Source of the DNA: Onchocerca lupi
Lineage: Eukaryota > Nematoda > Chromadorea > Rhabditida > Onchocercidae
Direction: 5' to 3'
DNA length: 64,000 nucleotides
NCBI GenBank assembly: GCA_028564675.1
Contig: JAOVVO010000349.1
Coordinates: forward strand, 17,996-81,995
The notes beneath the pieces were generated by a model that was not told the origin of the DNA, ran no database searches, and saw only the letters and a list, made by a program, of their open reading frames with translations. Positions within the stretch are counted from its first letter, which is position 1. Every line of letters begins with the position of its first letter. The position numbers and the translations under genes are program-made. Positions 50,523 to 64,000 of this stretch are shown one piece after another.

Positions 50523-53500
50523 TCAGATAATTATACGAGCTTCACCATTATCGTTACGCTCACCATGCTGTTTCTCCTCGGCTTTCATTAATTCCTTTTG
50601 GCGTCGTTTAGCTGCAGCCAAAGCTATTTGTCGACGTTGAACTCCGAATGCTACTTTTTCATTATTTACCACTGGTGAATGGGGTCGTACTTTCTTTATA
50701 ACATCGCTGCGATTTTCATCGACAGTGCTGAAAATGAAATGACTTCGAGATTAAAGCCAGAGCTATCTTAATCGCCATGGAAAGGAACCAAACTTACCAC
50801 ACTGTGGAAGTAGAACGAATAATCAATAAGATTAGTTATAAAGCAGCTAAGAATTTTATCCAAATTTCATTAACTTGGGAAGTCTTCCATGCATTTAATT
50901 CTAAAAATGAATACTTTCATTTATAATAATTTTAATGTATCATTATAAAAGGCAGCCACCTCATTGGGGAGAATTCTAATTCTGGTAGCTTCCAATGATT
51001 TTCACGAAGAGAAGTGATTTCACGGAAATTCGCCTCTAATTCTTTCAGCTCAATACTGATTAATGCCCAGTAACCCGAAAGATCGCTGAGTTTTACTTGC
51101 TGTATATCTGAATTTTGATCCTGAAAGCTTGATTATTTCATTATAAGGGAAAAACAGAAGGGATACATCAAAATACATATTTATTGCAAAATGATAAAAT
51201 CTTTAAAACATCAACAATCAGATATTCCAGTACTATCTGGATTACTCGAGAATGAATCAAAAATTATGACTGTAAATTGTGACTTTTACTCAAGCAGAAA
51301 CTATATATCTAATGAAAACTACCAAATGATTCTTGACCAGATCTTCAAACTTTGCCATTTTTTTGTCCAGCAAAAGATTTGCCTTTCCAATTGCAGTTCT
51401 AAGCATTCCTGCAGCATGCTCCGGCATATGTTCTTCTGAAAGAAAGGAAAGAACAATGATCATATAGTAATATTTGAAAAATGAAGTCAAAATACTTCGT
51501 GAAATTTAATATGCATGTCTTTAATGAATAATGGAATTAAGTTAAATTGTACAAAGTGAATACCTTTTAGAAGATCATTTTTTGCTTGATCACAAAGCAG
51601 TTGCAAGTCCGTTCGGGCTTCCATCAATAGATTGCGATATGCTTCACCATCGGGCAAGACGAAATTAATGCCATTATCGTTTTTAACTCTTTCCGCTATT
51701 TCTTCATTTGCTACTTGCCGATTTCTAATGCTTATCTTCAAAAAAAGAAAAGCGATAGTTTTACATTTTCGTAAATTTCAGATGTGATTTAGTAATCCAT
51801 AATCCACTGACGGACAATTGTAATTTTTTCACTAATTTTCCATATTTTCTACAAAAATGATTACAACAAAAAGTGTGAGAGTAACAACAATCCAATTTAA
51901 TTATAAACTCCCACCAAATCATAATTTTAATAAATGATTTCATGAATTGCCTGAATTAATTATTTCATAATCTTTTAAGCAATAGATTCTAATGTATTTC
52001 GTGGAAACACACCTTCTAAGTTTAAATTTTAAAATTCCAGGAAGATAGTGAATAATGATCTCGCCGATTTAGTCATCAGATAATCATTAACTTTAGTTAT
52101 ATACCAAAATAAACTATAAAATCTAACCTCCGATTGATTTCTAATATGCGGTTTGCTTTCCATGGATGTTTTTAAGACGGCTTGATGCATTCGTTGCGCA
52201 ACAGATGGTTTTGGACTGGTCTGCCAATATGCCGCACCGTATAACTAGAATTAGCAAATTGAAATAATTAATAACTAGAAGTATTATTACTGATCAAAGC
52301 TAAAGAAAGAATAATAATTATTTATTAGCAATACCATTCTGATATCAGAAGTTAGAATAAGACTTTTGATTTCAATTAATGCAGAAGTATTTTTGAATTG
52401 TTGAATTTTACCATCTCATAGTGGAATGTATTCTTAAATAAATGCCTTCATGTCATATATCATTTTATAGTTGCTTATTGTTTTAGTTTTAGTTTCCTTT
52501 TTTTTTCGCGAATGACTTATTATTTGTTACTTTATTTATCATAAATTAAGAAGATAATTTTAGACGAAAAACAATTCCGAACTCATTTTTTACTTGAATT
52601 TAGAATGGGTAGCAAAGCAATAATGAGACAATTTGCAATATAGTCCAAAAAATTTTTCTCGAAGGAGATGACAACCTTGAAAATAAGGAATGTAATACCC
52701 CGTCATCAGAAGTTTACGACGTCAACTAATAGGAATCATCTTTCTTATGCACATACACAAGCAGCTTTTATACCTACACAAAAATTTAACGCTTGTCAAC
52801 TTATGATGTTTCGATATTTAGAGCAAACTAGTTAGGTGAAATAACTCGATAAGTAGGTGTCTGTCTCACGGCTTGGCCGATAATCACACCATCGTTGTTT
52901 TGAGATGTCTCTTCTCTTATTTGACATAATAAAAACGACCTATTTCTTGATCAGATTATGACGTGCGACCAGAAGTAAATTAATTATGTATAGTCGACAA
53001 CGATGATTTCAGTGGCTGAACGAAAAAGAAGCTTCGAAGCATCTAAAATACTTCTCAAGAGCGAATTTCATTAAAAAAAAAGGTCACTGTCACTTTTTGA
53101 CTGTTCATTATCAATACAATTTTCTAAATCCAGCGAAAGTGGTGCATCCGATAATACGCTTAGCGAATCAGATAGATGCATTGGAAGCTATAGTATTGGT
53201 AATTTTTCGAATATAATATCTAATAATAAAGGACAACTAACATATTGGACTACGAAAACTGAAAGAATTGGACTACAAAATTTCATTATCTGTCACATTC
53301 ATTTGTACTTTCATTGACTGAATATAACTCGATAACTTTCTTTCAACAATCAGTAGGATAAAGAAAATACTTCCAATACTTATCGAATCCCGACATATGG
53401 GTTTCTTTGCTTTAGGAGAGAATAAACAAATTCGTTTCTCGTTGAAAAAATCTTTTCTCACAGTTCATATTTTAATTAGTAAGGATATGTTTAAAACTAT

Positions 53501-56500
53501 ATAATGATTTGAAATTCACAGTGCGAAAGCGTCTAATATCATCCATTAACCTAATTTTTGGAATTATTAATCCTGACAGAGCAACCCATAATACACTATT
53601 TAGAGTTCGATATGGTGGCAGTTGGAAGGTATAGAAACTTAATTTTCTTCGTAGATGCAAGATTATATTCTATTTATTTATTTGAGAAAGTGCAATTTGA
53701 CAGAAATATAATATGAAAGTACTTATCAAATATTAACTAATGTATTACTAGTCCTCATCCCTCACCTGATGACCGATTCTCAGTAGCAGAAAATGTGAAT
53801 ATGGAATTAAGGGAAAAAGAAAACCATTTTTATATGTTTAAATAAGCTGAAAACTGTCAGTGAAATTTGAATTTAAATATTATTACATGAATTTAACAAA
53901 AGTAACATAGTAAAATTATGACTTAAGCGCGAACTCCATTCTAAATGCGATTACTGCAAAGACCATGAAATATAATAATTTATGCAAATCGGAAACCCTC
54001 CTTTTTTCTCCCGTGAAATGTGTCACATTTTCCTCGAGTCCAGAAACTTTTTCTCTATTCATACAATCAGCAGAAACACTCTCGAATCCTCTAATTGTGC
54101 AAGGACATATACAAAAGAGAAAAATAAAGCAAAAAAAGGAAAATATTTGCCTGAATCATAAGAAAATCTTTGGAAATATTTTTTAACGTTTTAAATGTAA
54201 CGAACTTGATCAGAAAAAGCAAGAGAATTTTCTGCTGCAATAGGATCATTTAGCGGTTTCGCCGTCTGTGTTTCATCCAATATTGTCAGATTTTCATCAT
54301 GAAGTGAATCATCTGCCTCTCCTTAAAAAATAATATTTCACAAAAATGAATAAGTAAAAATCCCATACAATTAAAATAAATGTGGATTTATTAACTTAAT
54401 TTCATTCTAGTTTTATTCCTTAAATCGCGATTCTCCAGTTGAATCTTTTCAATACTAAAATACGATCAAAAAATGTTTCGAAAATTTATATAACTGACTC
54501 AGTTAACATTCAAACTGCACCACTATTTTAAAAGTGACAATAAAAGCATTGTTGATAAAAATTAGATATATTATTTTGTTTTTGTTTAATTCTTAACAAG
54601 ACTAAAGAAAAAAGCTTAAAAACAAACCCATCTTCTTCATTTCTTCATTTGAAAGCAGATGATCAAAATGCTCGACAAGTTGTCGTACCGGTGCTGATGT
54701 CCTCGAAATATCATCTTCCATTTGTGAATTATTTCGATTGGTTATTTCTTCCGGTGTTAAACTGCAAATTTTGGAAATGAATAGAGTTATGGAAAATTGA
54801 AAATAAAGCTTTCAGTAGAAAAATCAGTTCTTTCAGTCACGGTTTTTAAAATGATTAGCGTGAGAGTTAAGCATCTATGACTACAAATAACAATCGAAAT
54901 AGAAGTCTACTGTAGTTCAGATTTCAATTAAGCTGAATTGTGCAGTATGATTTAAAAAATAAACTGAAGAAATAAAATCTAAAAAAGATTAAAATAGTTC
55001 TATATACTTCATGTACGTCGATGTAATCTTTTTTGACTATAAAAGATTTAAGGAGAACGAAAATTTTATTTTTATTCGTATTCATGAATATATTTTATGT
55101 CGATTTTTTTTAGTTACAAAGAAAAATTTCTTAAGAGGAGATAATTTCATTCCATCAAATTTTCGATCATTCAGCAAAAAGTATTCTTACTGTCCCACTT
55201 GGAGCAAAAAAAAAGGAATGAATATAAATAACAATAAAAAGTATTCACGTCATTGATGTGAGTACAGAAGACTTCAACACTCTCTATATGTCTTAGAAAT
55301 GGTTATTTGGGACAAATTACTAGAAAATTTGATAATCTGAATGTCGACGACCAAAGAGGCGCTAATAAAATGTGATTAACCATGACGATGTCTAACAAAC
55401 ATGACCTTTTATATGAGAAAAATGAACAAAAGCAAAAAATTTTTATGATGATAAAAAGGATTCGCTCAAAATTAAAGAGAGAAAAAAAATGGAATTCGCG
55501 CATACTATTCTGTGAAATTTCGAAGGTCGCCAAAAGTGAAAAGAATAAAAAAAAAAAAAAAAAAAAAGAAAAAAATAAACATCTTACAATAACCTTAGAA
55601 AATCAATTGTTGCAATTAAATATTAATCTTCATTACAACTTAACTATAAGTAATTGATTTTTTGCAGTTTTAGTATTGGTCTTAATCATTCATCAAGATT
55701 ATTCAATTTTCAAAAATATACTTTCGGCGTTATTGGTAAACGATTCTCAAGAGTACAATCATGTCATTCACATTTACCAGCTTTAAGTTTCCTTATTATA
55801 AATATCACTTAAGTTTTGAATTGTCTGTCTACCTTTTCGACATTAAAGACCGAAAAGATAGACAAACCAGTTTACCTAATCCATTTTGAGGAATACGGTA
55901 TGCAAGAAAAATAATGAGAAATTTGGGCTTTAAGAAATTACTATTTCTTATGTCTTTCTTTCTGCCATGTAAACTGAAAAAATAAATCATGCAGTATCAG
56001 TGAAAAAGTTCATGTTCATTTCCTTAAATTAATTTGATTTAGTTCTACTTTCTGCAAAGTATGAAACATGAAATTTAATTTAATATTGTCGGAAACTTTC
56101 TATAATCGAGAAGACGGTACAATGAAGAAGCTGGTAATTCCTTGCATATTCCAACAGATGATTAGGAAAAATGTAATTGTAGTATTGAATTCTAAGAAAA
56201 CTCAGTCCATATCACGATTAATGCCGGAAAGGCATCATTTAATGATAATAATCTCGTACACATTTAATAAAAATGCAAGAAACACGGTAACTTAACGAAG
56301 TTCTTCAAACTTTTGTTACTATTCTTTTACACGGAACATTATATTCCTTAATTTTTACCAAAAAAGATATGATCTTGTCAATCAAATATTCGATGAAATT
56401 AGGCACATGAGAAATATTTTAACAAAAAAAGTGCTTTTCATTTTCTTTTTATTGCTTAGTTAAACTCCTATAAAAGCTGATGTCTAATTAAGAATTGATG

Positions 56501-59500
56501 AGAGCAATACCTAAACATTGTTTCAAATATTTCAAAAAAGAATCATTTTCAACAAAAATATTAATATAAGTTGATCAGACGAACTTAGATAGTTTGTATT
56601 ACTGAAAATCCAACTAATAAATGAACTAAACAAAAAATTTAGCGATCCGCACCGAATATTTGCTTCGAATGATAGTATAATACTGAATGTTTGCTTTGAA
56701 TTATAATATATAATGGGCAAAGAAATTATAATTAAAAGATGCAACATAAAGAAACGAATACCAAATTAACCGGGAAAGTAATGCATCTGAAATTGTCATT
56801 TAAAAAACTACTGTTCTCTGAAAAATAATATGACGCATAATGACTAGCGAAGTATCTACTTATGTCAAGTTACTAGAGACAAATGAATTTAACAGGGGAA
56901 AAGAATTAGATTTACATGAAATAAATTTTATTTGAAGAATTTAAATTAAGCACCGGGAAAAAGGGGAAAATTTTTGGGATCTCTTATAGAAAAAAAAAAA
57001 AAAAAAAAAAAAAAAAACGAACGAAGATTTTAGTATCAGAATAAAGGATGACTTGAATAGGAAGCAAGGATTGGCCAAAGAAATAAGGATTAAAGCAAAA
57101 AAGCATATAAAATGATCGATAGTAAGAAGAGAGCCAGAAGCATTGAGAAAGAACTAAGAGAATTTCATTCTTTAAGCATACACGGAGGGAAATAAAGAAA
57201 TTTAAAAATGAACAAGTAAACGGGAAAAATTCAATCTATTAAATAGATAAGAATATAGTGATTATTTAATTGAAAGACTGATCTTTCGCAATAACTTTTG
57301 CTTTTTTCTGAGTAACTTATTTTTTTGTCGAAAAATAAAAAAGTTTTTAATATAGCAAAATTTTTAAATGAGCAAAAATTGAATTTTTTGAAAAGAAAAA
57401 AAAAACTTTTCTTTTAAATCTAATAGACATATCACACTTTTGTTAATTAAAGAAAAGAAAATTACTTAAATCACTTGATTTATGAATGAGTTTCAATTTT
57501 GAATGTTCTGTTATATAGACATAAGAATATAGTTTACAAATGTACATATAAGAGGACTATCTCGAAATGATGTATATCACCATCATTTCTCATTATTCCG
57601 GTATACAAATGCACAGTGTAATGGAATTGGTGAATAGAGGTCTACTATCTCATTTATCAAATGAAAGTAAATATTGCTGATGGAAGATTTACTTAAATTA
57701 ATTAAAAAAAAAATGTTTAGATGAAATAAATGAATGAGATAATTAAGTTTTCGATTTTATTGCTTGCGGAAATGTATTGACAAACATGCATTGACCAGCT
57801 GATGACTAATTAACTAAACAAATTTATTTTGTTTTTCTCCTTTTTTTTTTTTTTTTGCAGGGAAACATAAACTATTATGGATGAGATAAAATTAAAACTT
57901 GAAAAAAAAAAACAACATATAGGATAAATATAATGAACTTTTAAAAAAAGGATAAATATAATGAAAAAGATACTTTAATTCGAACTTTTTAATTTAAATT
58001 CGAATAAATCAGAAGTCACTCATTCATTTGAACAAAATTTATAAAAAATTGAAGTTACTGGTCTTTGATCAAGAGGTGATTAGGAACGATTTGTTGTCAT
58101 CACCATCAATGTTACACCAGAGAGAATCACCCGTTCATGATATGCATCTTTTTCATAAGATACGATCATTCATCAGTGATTTGCCGTCATTGACAACTAA
58201 CTCGTGAAGGGCATTATTTATCATTTTGTTCATTCATTCATTCTAATAGACATACTTCTTATTTGCATAGCAAAAACTATAATTCCATTTCTGTCTATTC
58301 TCAAAAACATTTTTTAAATAATGCTATTATTTCAAAGAAAGTCTCAAGAAAAGATGATAAAGAAAAAAAAAAAACTTTTCTATTTTCAATTTATATCAAA
58401 CCAAAAAAAAAAGGAGAGAAAAAAATTTTAAAAATGAAGAAAATAAGAAGAACCATAAGATGACATAAGAAACAAAGCAGTTTAGCCACAACCATTGAAG
58501 TTTTGTATTGATGATGAGAAATAAACTTAAAGGCAGTTGCTAAGAATGACGTGACATTAAATGCTTTGACTATTATTCAGTAAGATAACGGAAACCAAGA
58601 AAACTAATAAATTTTGATGCCTTATCTCAATATAAGTTAATTGAAAAAAGAAGATAAATTAATGAAATACTTGAAAAATGAAATTTAGCATTACACCAAC
58701 TACTGATGACAAAGATCGGAGACTTTCATTTAAACTACGATTTACTAGCACGAAAAGCACGAATTGCTTTTTCTTCTTTTGCTTTACGGGAAGAAAAGAC
58801 GTAAACAACAATAAATGAAATGACTTTCATATGCAAATGTAAATTCTGCATAGCACAGAACAGATAGAAAACATCGTTACTCAAAACTTATCATTTGAAA
58901 TGAAGCAAAGCTCAAGTGCATCATGTCTCTTATGAATTTATGCTTTTTTTCAATCACCTGTCAATGGATAAAGCGTTCTAAAGAAAAAACCGAAGAGCAG
59001 TAGTGGAAAAATGAAAAACTGAAGGGTAATAGTGAACATAAAATTTTAAGATACATTATAGTGAAGCTGATACATAAATATTGTCAGCAGGAACTCGATA
59101 AAAATAAGATATTCTACCAACATTTCTGGAAATCTTTATTTCTTTTTTTAATTCGAAAAAGGACAAAATTTGACCAGAGATAAAAAGATAACCTATCATT
59201 TAATCATTGAGACAGTTGAATTTTGCATAGTTTTAAAAAGTTGCTCAGGAACATACCTTTTTCGGTTACCGTTGCTATTATTCTGACTGAAAGTTAATTT
59301 ACGTGCCTCAACAATACTCATCGGTAATTTCAGAGATGCAGCATTTTGCCATCGACGAGATTCGTTGATATTACGATACGGGCGGCGATAACCGTTCAGA
59401 GCACAACTGATACGCAAATACGATGGCACACGGGTAATCACATCAAAGTTATCTTCTGACTGAATACCACTTGTATTCATAGACAAAGCAGTTACACTTC

Positions 59501-62445
59501 TTTCTATTTCCTGTGAATCCATTGAAAAATGAAATAACAATAATGCCAGTATCATATTTTATTATTAGTGATTTCAACTGTTACTTAATAAACAACACAT
59601 TTATATAACTATGTTTTTATTTCATATTCCAGAGATGAATAAAAATTTTGATTGACGGCCAGCGGAAAACGTTCAATATAAAAAGGATTTTAGAAGAAAT
59701 ATGTAACTTAAGTAATAAATAAGAAAATATTTTTTCAACGCATTAATTAATTTTGAAGAAAAAGATAAGCAAATTTCCATATAAATTCGTATTTTTATAA
59801 ATTTCGATAGAGTCATCCACTATAGAAAACGATATCCTAACTGAATTAGTACACTCAAAATCAAACATCTATAGCTACTGATAGCGAAATATTTTCAGAC
59901 AGCTGAATGTGTCATAATTATTTCTTTGTATGTTAAGGCAATAAAAGCAGAAACTGTTAAGGAATATTTGCTAATTAAAGTGAAATCAATTGAAAATTAC
60001 TTGATCTTTTCGAAGAGTTATAAGATGTAGGTCATTTTCTGAAACAGTAGGTCTAGATAGTACATCACCAGAAGTATAGGTTGTTGAGATAGCTGAAGTT
60101 GAGAAAACCTAAAATTCTTGATTTTTAAATTACTTTTGTTATAGTCAAAACACAACACTAAATACTTAACAACTATCAGTTTGACGTTATTCTTTCTGCA
60201 TAATTTGCAACTTTGTTTAAACAAGAAATTTGAATCTAAACGGATATTTTGTACTTGAAAAGGATTAACAAAATATCTTTTATTCATCAACTTATATTAG
60301 ATATCACGCAAAAACATGCGTTTAAAGAAAATTTAAAAAAATAAAACATTTGAAAGAAATTAAGAGGACTTTAAGAAGTAGCAAAAAGAATCTCCCCATG
60401 AAAATTCAATATATAATAATAATCAAAATATTTTCAATTCAATAGATATTATGAAGTTGAAAAATATTAGCAAAAACTGAGCTTAATGGAAGAGATTTAA
60501 TTATTTAAGAGTGAAAAATATATGTTAATTATTTAATACATAATTATTTAATATTGCATATAATATCTGCTTGAAGTTTAGAAATACAAAATGAAAGAGC
60601 ATTATTAATTTCCGTTGTCGAGCTATTACATTTGCTAAAACTCGTATTCCATTAGTTCTGTTTTCCTTCTTAGTGCATCCAAATGTTTTTATTTGTCATA
60701 TCCACTTTTTTCATTATGATGGAGAGAGTATAAAATAGAATAATGAAAGTGAAGAAATGTCAATTAAAATCAATCAAAACAGAGCAATAGAGGAGACAAA
60801 AAATATTATTTGCATTTAGACTTCTCAAAAAAAAAAAAAATGCAATAAAATGCATAAGAAAAATAGCCAGAATTCTATTAACTATTCCCATGCAAGATTT
60901 CTGAATACGTTATTTTTTTTAAATGATAACCTTGACGAAGATACATTCCTGAATTTACTTCAGAATAGCCATCAAAAAAATGCCAATTATTCCATTTTTT
61001 AACAAATTCTAATGTCTTTAACTGAATCAGAAAATATAAATAAATCATTTATCATATGAATATGGAGATGAAAAAAATCGTAGATGTGAAAGTTATTGTA
61101 AATATGAAATAATAACAAATGTACCTCATTGATACCATATACGAAAATATTAACTGAAATGAAAATTAGAAAAAAGTAGCCTACGGTTTCGTGGCTCCTA
61201 TTGAGTTCGTTTTGATCGGAATGAGAAGAATTATGGGCATCAAGACCAACGGAAGATGTTTGACGAGTTTTACGGTTCATTGACAGCCGATGAATGATGC
61301 GAAAAAATGGTGATGAATGTCGTTTTGGTTTCGGTGGTGGCGAGATGTGCAATTCGCTCTCAGCATTCAACTCTTCATCTTTAACGTTTGCTCCCTACAT
61401 TAAATAAAATTGTACTATTGGTAATAATAATGGTTATTCTTAGACAGAATTTAAAGAAAATGAAGGTTAACTATGTGATATAATGTAACTATAACGATCA
61501 CTGTTTAAATTTTTTTCTCTTTTTGAAGTACGAATAAATAAATACTGAGACCATTTATATCTTTCAACAAACATGCAGTTCGTGCAAATGATAGCTCGAA
61601 AAATCATTAGCATAATTGCACCAACTGCATAATCATTAGCACTAAAATAGCTTCAATTGGAGCAATTATGCTAATGGTAATAACAAAATAAAACCAATGA
61701 TAACAATGAAACAAAAATACATTACAATCGGAAAAAAAAAATATGAGAATTGCTCAGTATTCATGACTAATAATTTTCACACAATTATCAACCAATGATT
61801 AGTCATTTCCCGAATCATGGCTCATTTCCCAGCTATTACTACAGTTTATCGACGTCATTTCATACTCTGGATTTTGCATTTTTCTAATTTGTCATCCTTC
61901 CAGTCATAAACCTAATTGTTTAATTGCTTTTTTAATTTCTTGCAACATTAACCAGGTTTTATTTCTCTCCCACTCTCAGATTATAATAATCGTTCTGCAT
62001 AAAGTTCCAAGTTTAACTGCAGTAGCAGTAAGTCTTATCAGTTACACATTTTTAAAAAACAATAACATAATATAAATTATATAAATCAAATGAAATAATA
62101 TTTTTTCGCTACAATTTATAAATGTGCTTAAATATTATATGATGCACTATTACATTCCCAATATATTTCTATAAAATGTCAATATACTCAACATTTATCA
62201 TATAATAACTATTCTCCTGAATGTCAGTTTATGTCTAAAGTTGATTATTACATCTAAAATTTTGAAATACCTACATTTTTAATGGGAGAAGTGGATTCAG
62301 TGGGATAGGAAGTAACATCATCACTTGACAAGTACATTGATGAATCTTGTGGGCTCTTGCTGCGATGCTTCATCGAACTGATCCTTGAGAAGAAATGTCC
62401 AATTGCTGATGGTCGCATTTTAGGCTCGGCTGTATATTTTCCCAT
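50523..62445 (-). CDS. DLGAP: DLGAP/GKAP-family scaffold protein
   Basis: Eleven exons, 5' to 3': 62445-62275, 61394-61185, 60108-60001, 59510-59257, 54761-54628, 54321-54206, 52244-52128, 51735-51564, 51435-51323, 51120-50960, 50727-50523; 586 residues. The C-terminal GKAP domain (about 332-586) shows LYGAAYWQTSPKPSVAQRM, then helices with YRNLLMEARTDLQLLCDQAK, RTAIGKANLLLDKKMAKFEDL, and LSDLSGYWALISIELKELEA, corresponding to the vertebrate RTAVGKAQLLMSQKF and DLAGFWDLLQLSIED motifs. It closes with a basic helix (RRQIALAAAKRRQKEL). The N-terminal half is disordered and basic/Ser-rich (SPPPKPKRHSSPFFRIIHRL). DLGAP1-4 link PSD-95-type guanylate kinases to Shank at synapses and junctions; DLGAP5/HURP, with the same domain, works on spindles. 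Overall GKAP pattern favours DLGAP1-4, though HURP cannot be excluded. The C-terminus ARIII is not the vertebrate EAQTRL. The ATG stands two bases after TTGTAG. Confidence 0.85.
54762..59256 (-). other. 4.5-kb intron of the DLGAP gene
   Basis: Long AT-rich intron between exons 4 and 5; phase 2 on both sides. No exon with convincing coding character was found. Poly(A) runs lie at 55548-55566 and 56990-57017, and a T-run at 57840-57857 precedes GCAG, an unused acceptor-like site on the + strand. Confidence 0.6.
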
Positions 62446-64000
62446 AACTACAATAAATTCTTGTTTCATCCACATACAACTATGCCATGAGTTAAACAAA
62501 TTTAATCAAAATTTGATTCCAAAATTTCTTCGAATTCATTTTGATGGATCTTTCTGATAAAAAAAAAAGTTAGAAGCATTTAATGGATATTCATTAAGTA
62601 GGCAATAACGGTAACAAATTAAAGGTTCAACAAACTCTATTAAAATGAAGCGATATAGCAGGTAAAAAAAAAAATCAAAGGAGACTTTAAAATTCAAGTT
62701 AGAATTTAAGATAATATTTGATACCTTGTGAAGATGAAACTGACATATTTTTTTTAAAATTAATACCAATACACCGCACCACGTGCCCTTTTAAAAATTT
62801 ACCCTAACGAAGTTGGAACTGCAAAAAAAAACTTAAATAATTAGTCAAAATTCATCATTTTAGTAAAATATATATTTATAACTGATCTTTGAACAAAAAC
62901 TGTTAAAATCCTAAAATATTGAAACTAAAACTCCTAACATTTTAATGTACAAAATAACTTAAATAATCAGTCAAAATTCATTCAATTTTACTAATATATA
63001 TTTACAATTAATTTCTGAACGAAAATTGTTAAAATCTTATCTTATTGAAATCAAAATTTGCAGCAACATTTTAATTATCCATTTAGCACTAAACTGTGCA
63101 TCGACTACAAATTAAGCCCAAATCTTAAACCGAAATGACCGATAGAAATTAAGAAAGTTATAAAATCTAAGACAGCTGACATCATTACACAGCAAGTCAA
63201 ACATCAAAGTTTCACATCACTACGATATCTACCCATGTTCACAGATGAAATTCTTTCTTCCCGATGCTCTCACTGATAATTGATAAAATATTAATTTATC
63301 ATATTATGATGAAATAATCGTATGAAAGATTCATTTCTATTATGAATTCTTTATGTTCCTCTATTTTTATCATTCTTACAATTACTGCTACAACGACTAA
63401 TCAATATTATTTCATCACCATTCTCAATTTCTCATATTATTTATTGCCTTTTAGTCATCTATTTTAAACTATATTTCCCTCAATATATTATTTTAATAAG
63501 TCTTCAAATTTTTCCAATTTTTCCATTCCAATTATGTTACTGACACTTCATAGGTTAGCAGTAAATAATCATTCATAGTACCATAAGATACGTAATCTAT
63601 ATATAAGATCATCATTTATGATGCATTATCATATATCATCGAACATAAATTACAGTAGAATGTAACTTAAATGTAATGCTAGATATTAGCATAACAAAAC
63701 GATTATGAGAAATTAGCTCTTTAAATCAATTTCCAATTATTTTCTTAGGTATTCGATTAGGACGTGAAATATAAATACAAGGAAAAAATAAAGGGACATA
63801 TTATAATTTTCTCAAGACTTGAAAATGCCGTGAATAACATCTTATGACATTTCTGCAATATTACTCAAACGTTGTTATTGATTTGTTTTTCTTTTAATTC
63901 AAATCAAATGTTTGATAAGTTTTTTTGCGACAATTAGGTCAAAGAATGATTAAAAAAAAGTCAGTAATCATTTATTGCAAATATAAAGTACCAATGAGGA
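62446..64000. other. region upstream of the DLGAP start
   Basis: No supportable gene to the right edge. Two partly similar stretches, ACTTAAATAATYAGTCAAAATTCAT-like, occur near 62831-62857 and 62956-62982, each followed by related sequence (TTTATAACTGATCTTTGAAC against TTTACAATTAATTTCTGAAC), so a diverged direct repeat of about 125 bp is present. The region probably contains the DLGAP promoter. Confidence 0.5.

Noticed and set aside
1..64000. CRISPR arrays, prokaryotic operons or horizontally acquired bacterial genes
   Set aside because: No regular spacer arrays and no long intron-free genes; every recognised gene is eukaryotic and spliced.

Overview
The window looks like nuclear DNA of a parasitic nematode, most plausibly a filarial or other spirurid worm. 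It is very AT-rich, with many poly(A)/poly(T) tracts. The genes are broken into short exons separated by introns that end in TTTCAG-like acceptors. Several start codons lie just 3' of an acceptor-like AG, as expected for spliced-leader trans-splicing. No species can be named from the sequence alone. All gene models below were assembled by hand from splice-site phase and family similarity; every internal junction listed keeps the reading frame.

Layout: (1) 1-5892, + strand: 3' end of a KMT2C/D-type (set-16) histone H3K4 methyltransferase. (2) 7191-9385, +: Gemin2 of the SMN complex. (3) 10689-16150, -: a single-domain protein tyrosine phosphatase with a charged C-terminal tail. (4) 20843-34635, -: a 24-exon formin of the FMNL/FRL class. 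(5) About 8.1 kb without a protein gene (34636-42764), holding a tRNA-Val(AAC) gene, several degenerate tandem repeats and two clusters of possible transcription-factor sites. (6) 42765-44626, -: RNA polymerase I subunit RPA43/POLR1F. (7) 45444-48999, -: a Gemin8-like SMN-complex protein whose third intron carries a decayed Helitron. (8) 50523-62445, -: a DLGAP/GKAP-family scaffold protein. (9) 62446-64000: no gene seen.

The genes do not form one pathway. There are loose themes: chromatin and transcription (KMT2C/D, Pol I), snRNP assembly (Gemin2 and Gemin8, about 36 kb apart on opposite strands), and cortical actin or scaffold signalling (formin, DLGAP, PTP). Gemin8 and POLR1F are co-oriented with an 817-bp gap and could be co-transcribed, but this is not shown.

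The most useful observations are: a recognisable Gemin8 orthologue in a nematode; a family of Helitron-like ends, including a 74-bp minimal element; two GC-AG introns whose non-canonical donors are forced by reading frame; and, upstream of the formin, a compact cluster of nuclear-receptor-like half-sites and a separate cluster of CACGTA motifs. I found no CRISPR array, bacterial island or clearly new multi-gene system.
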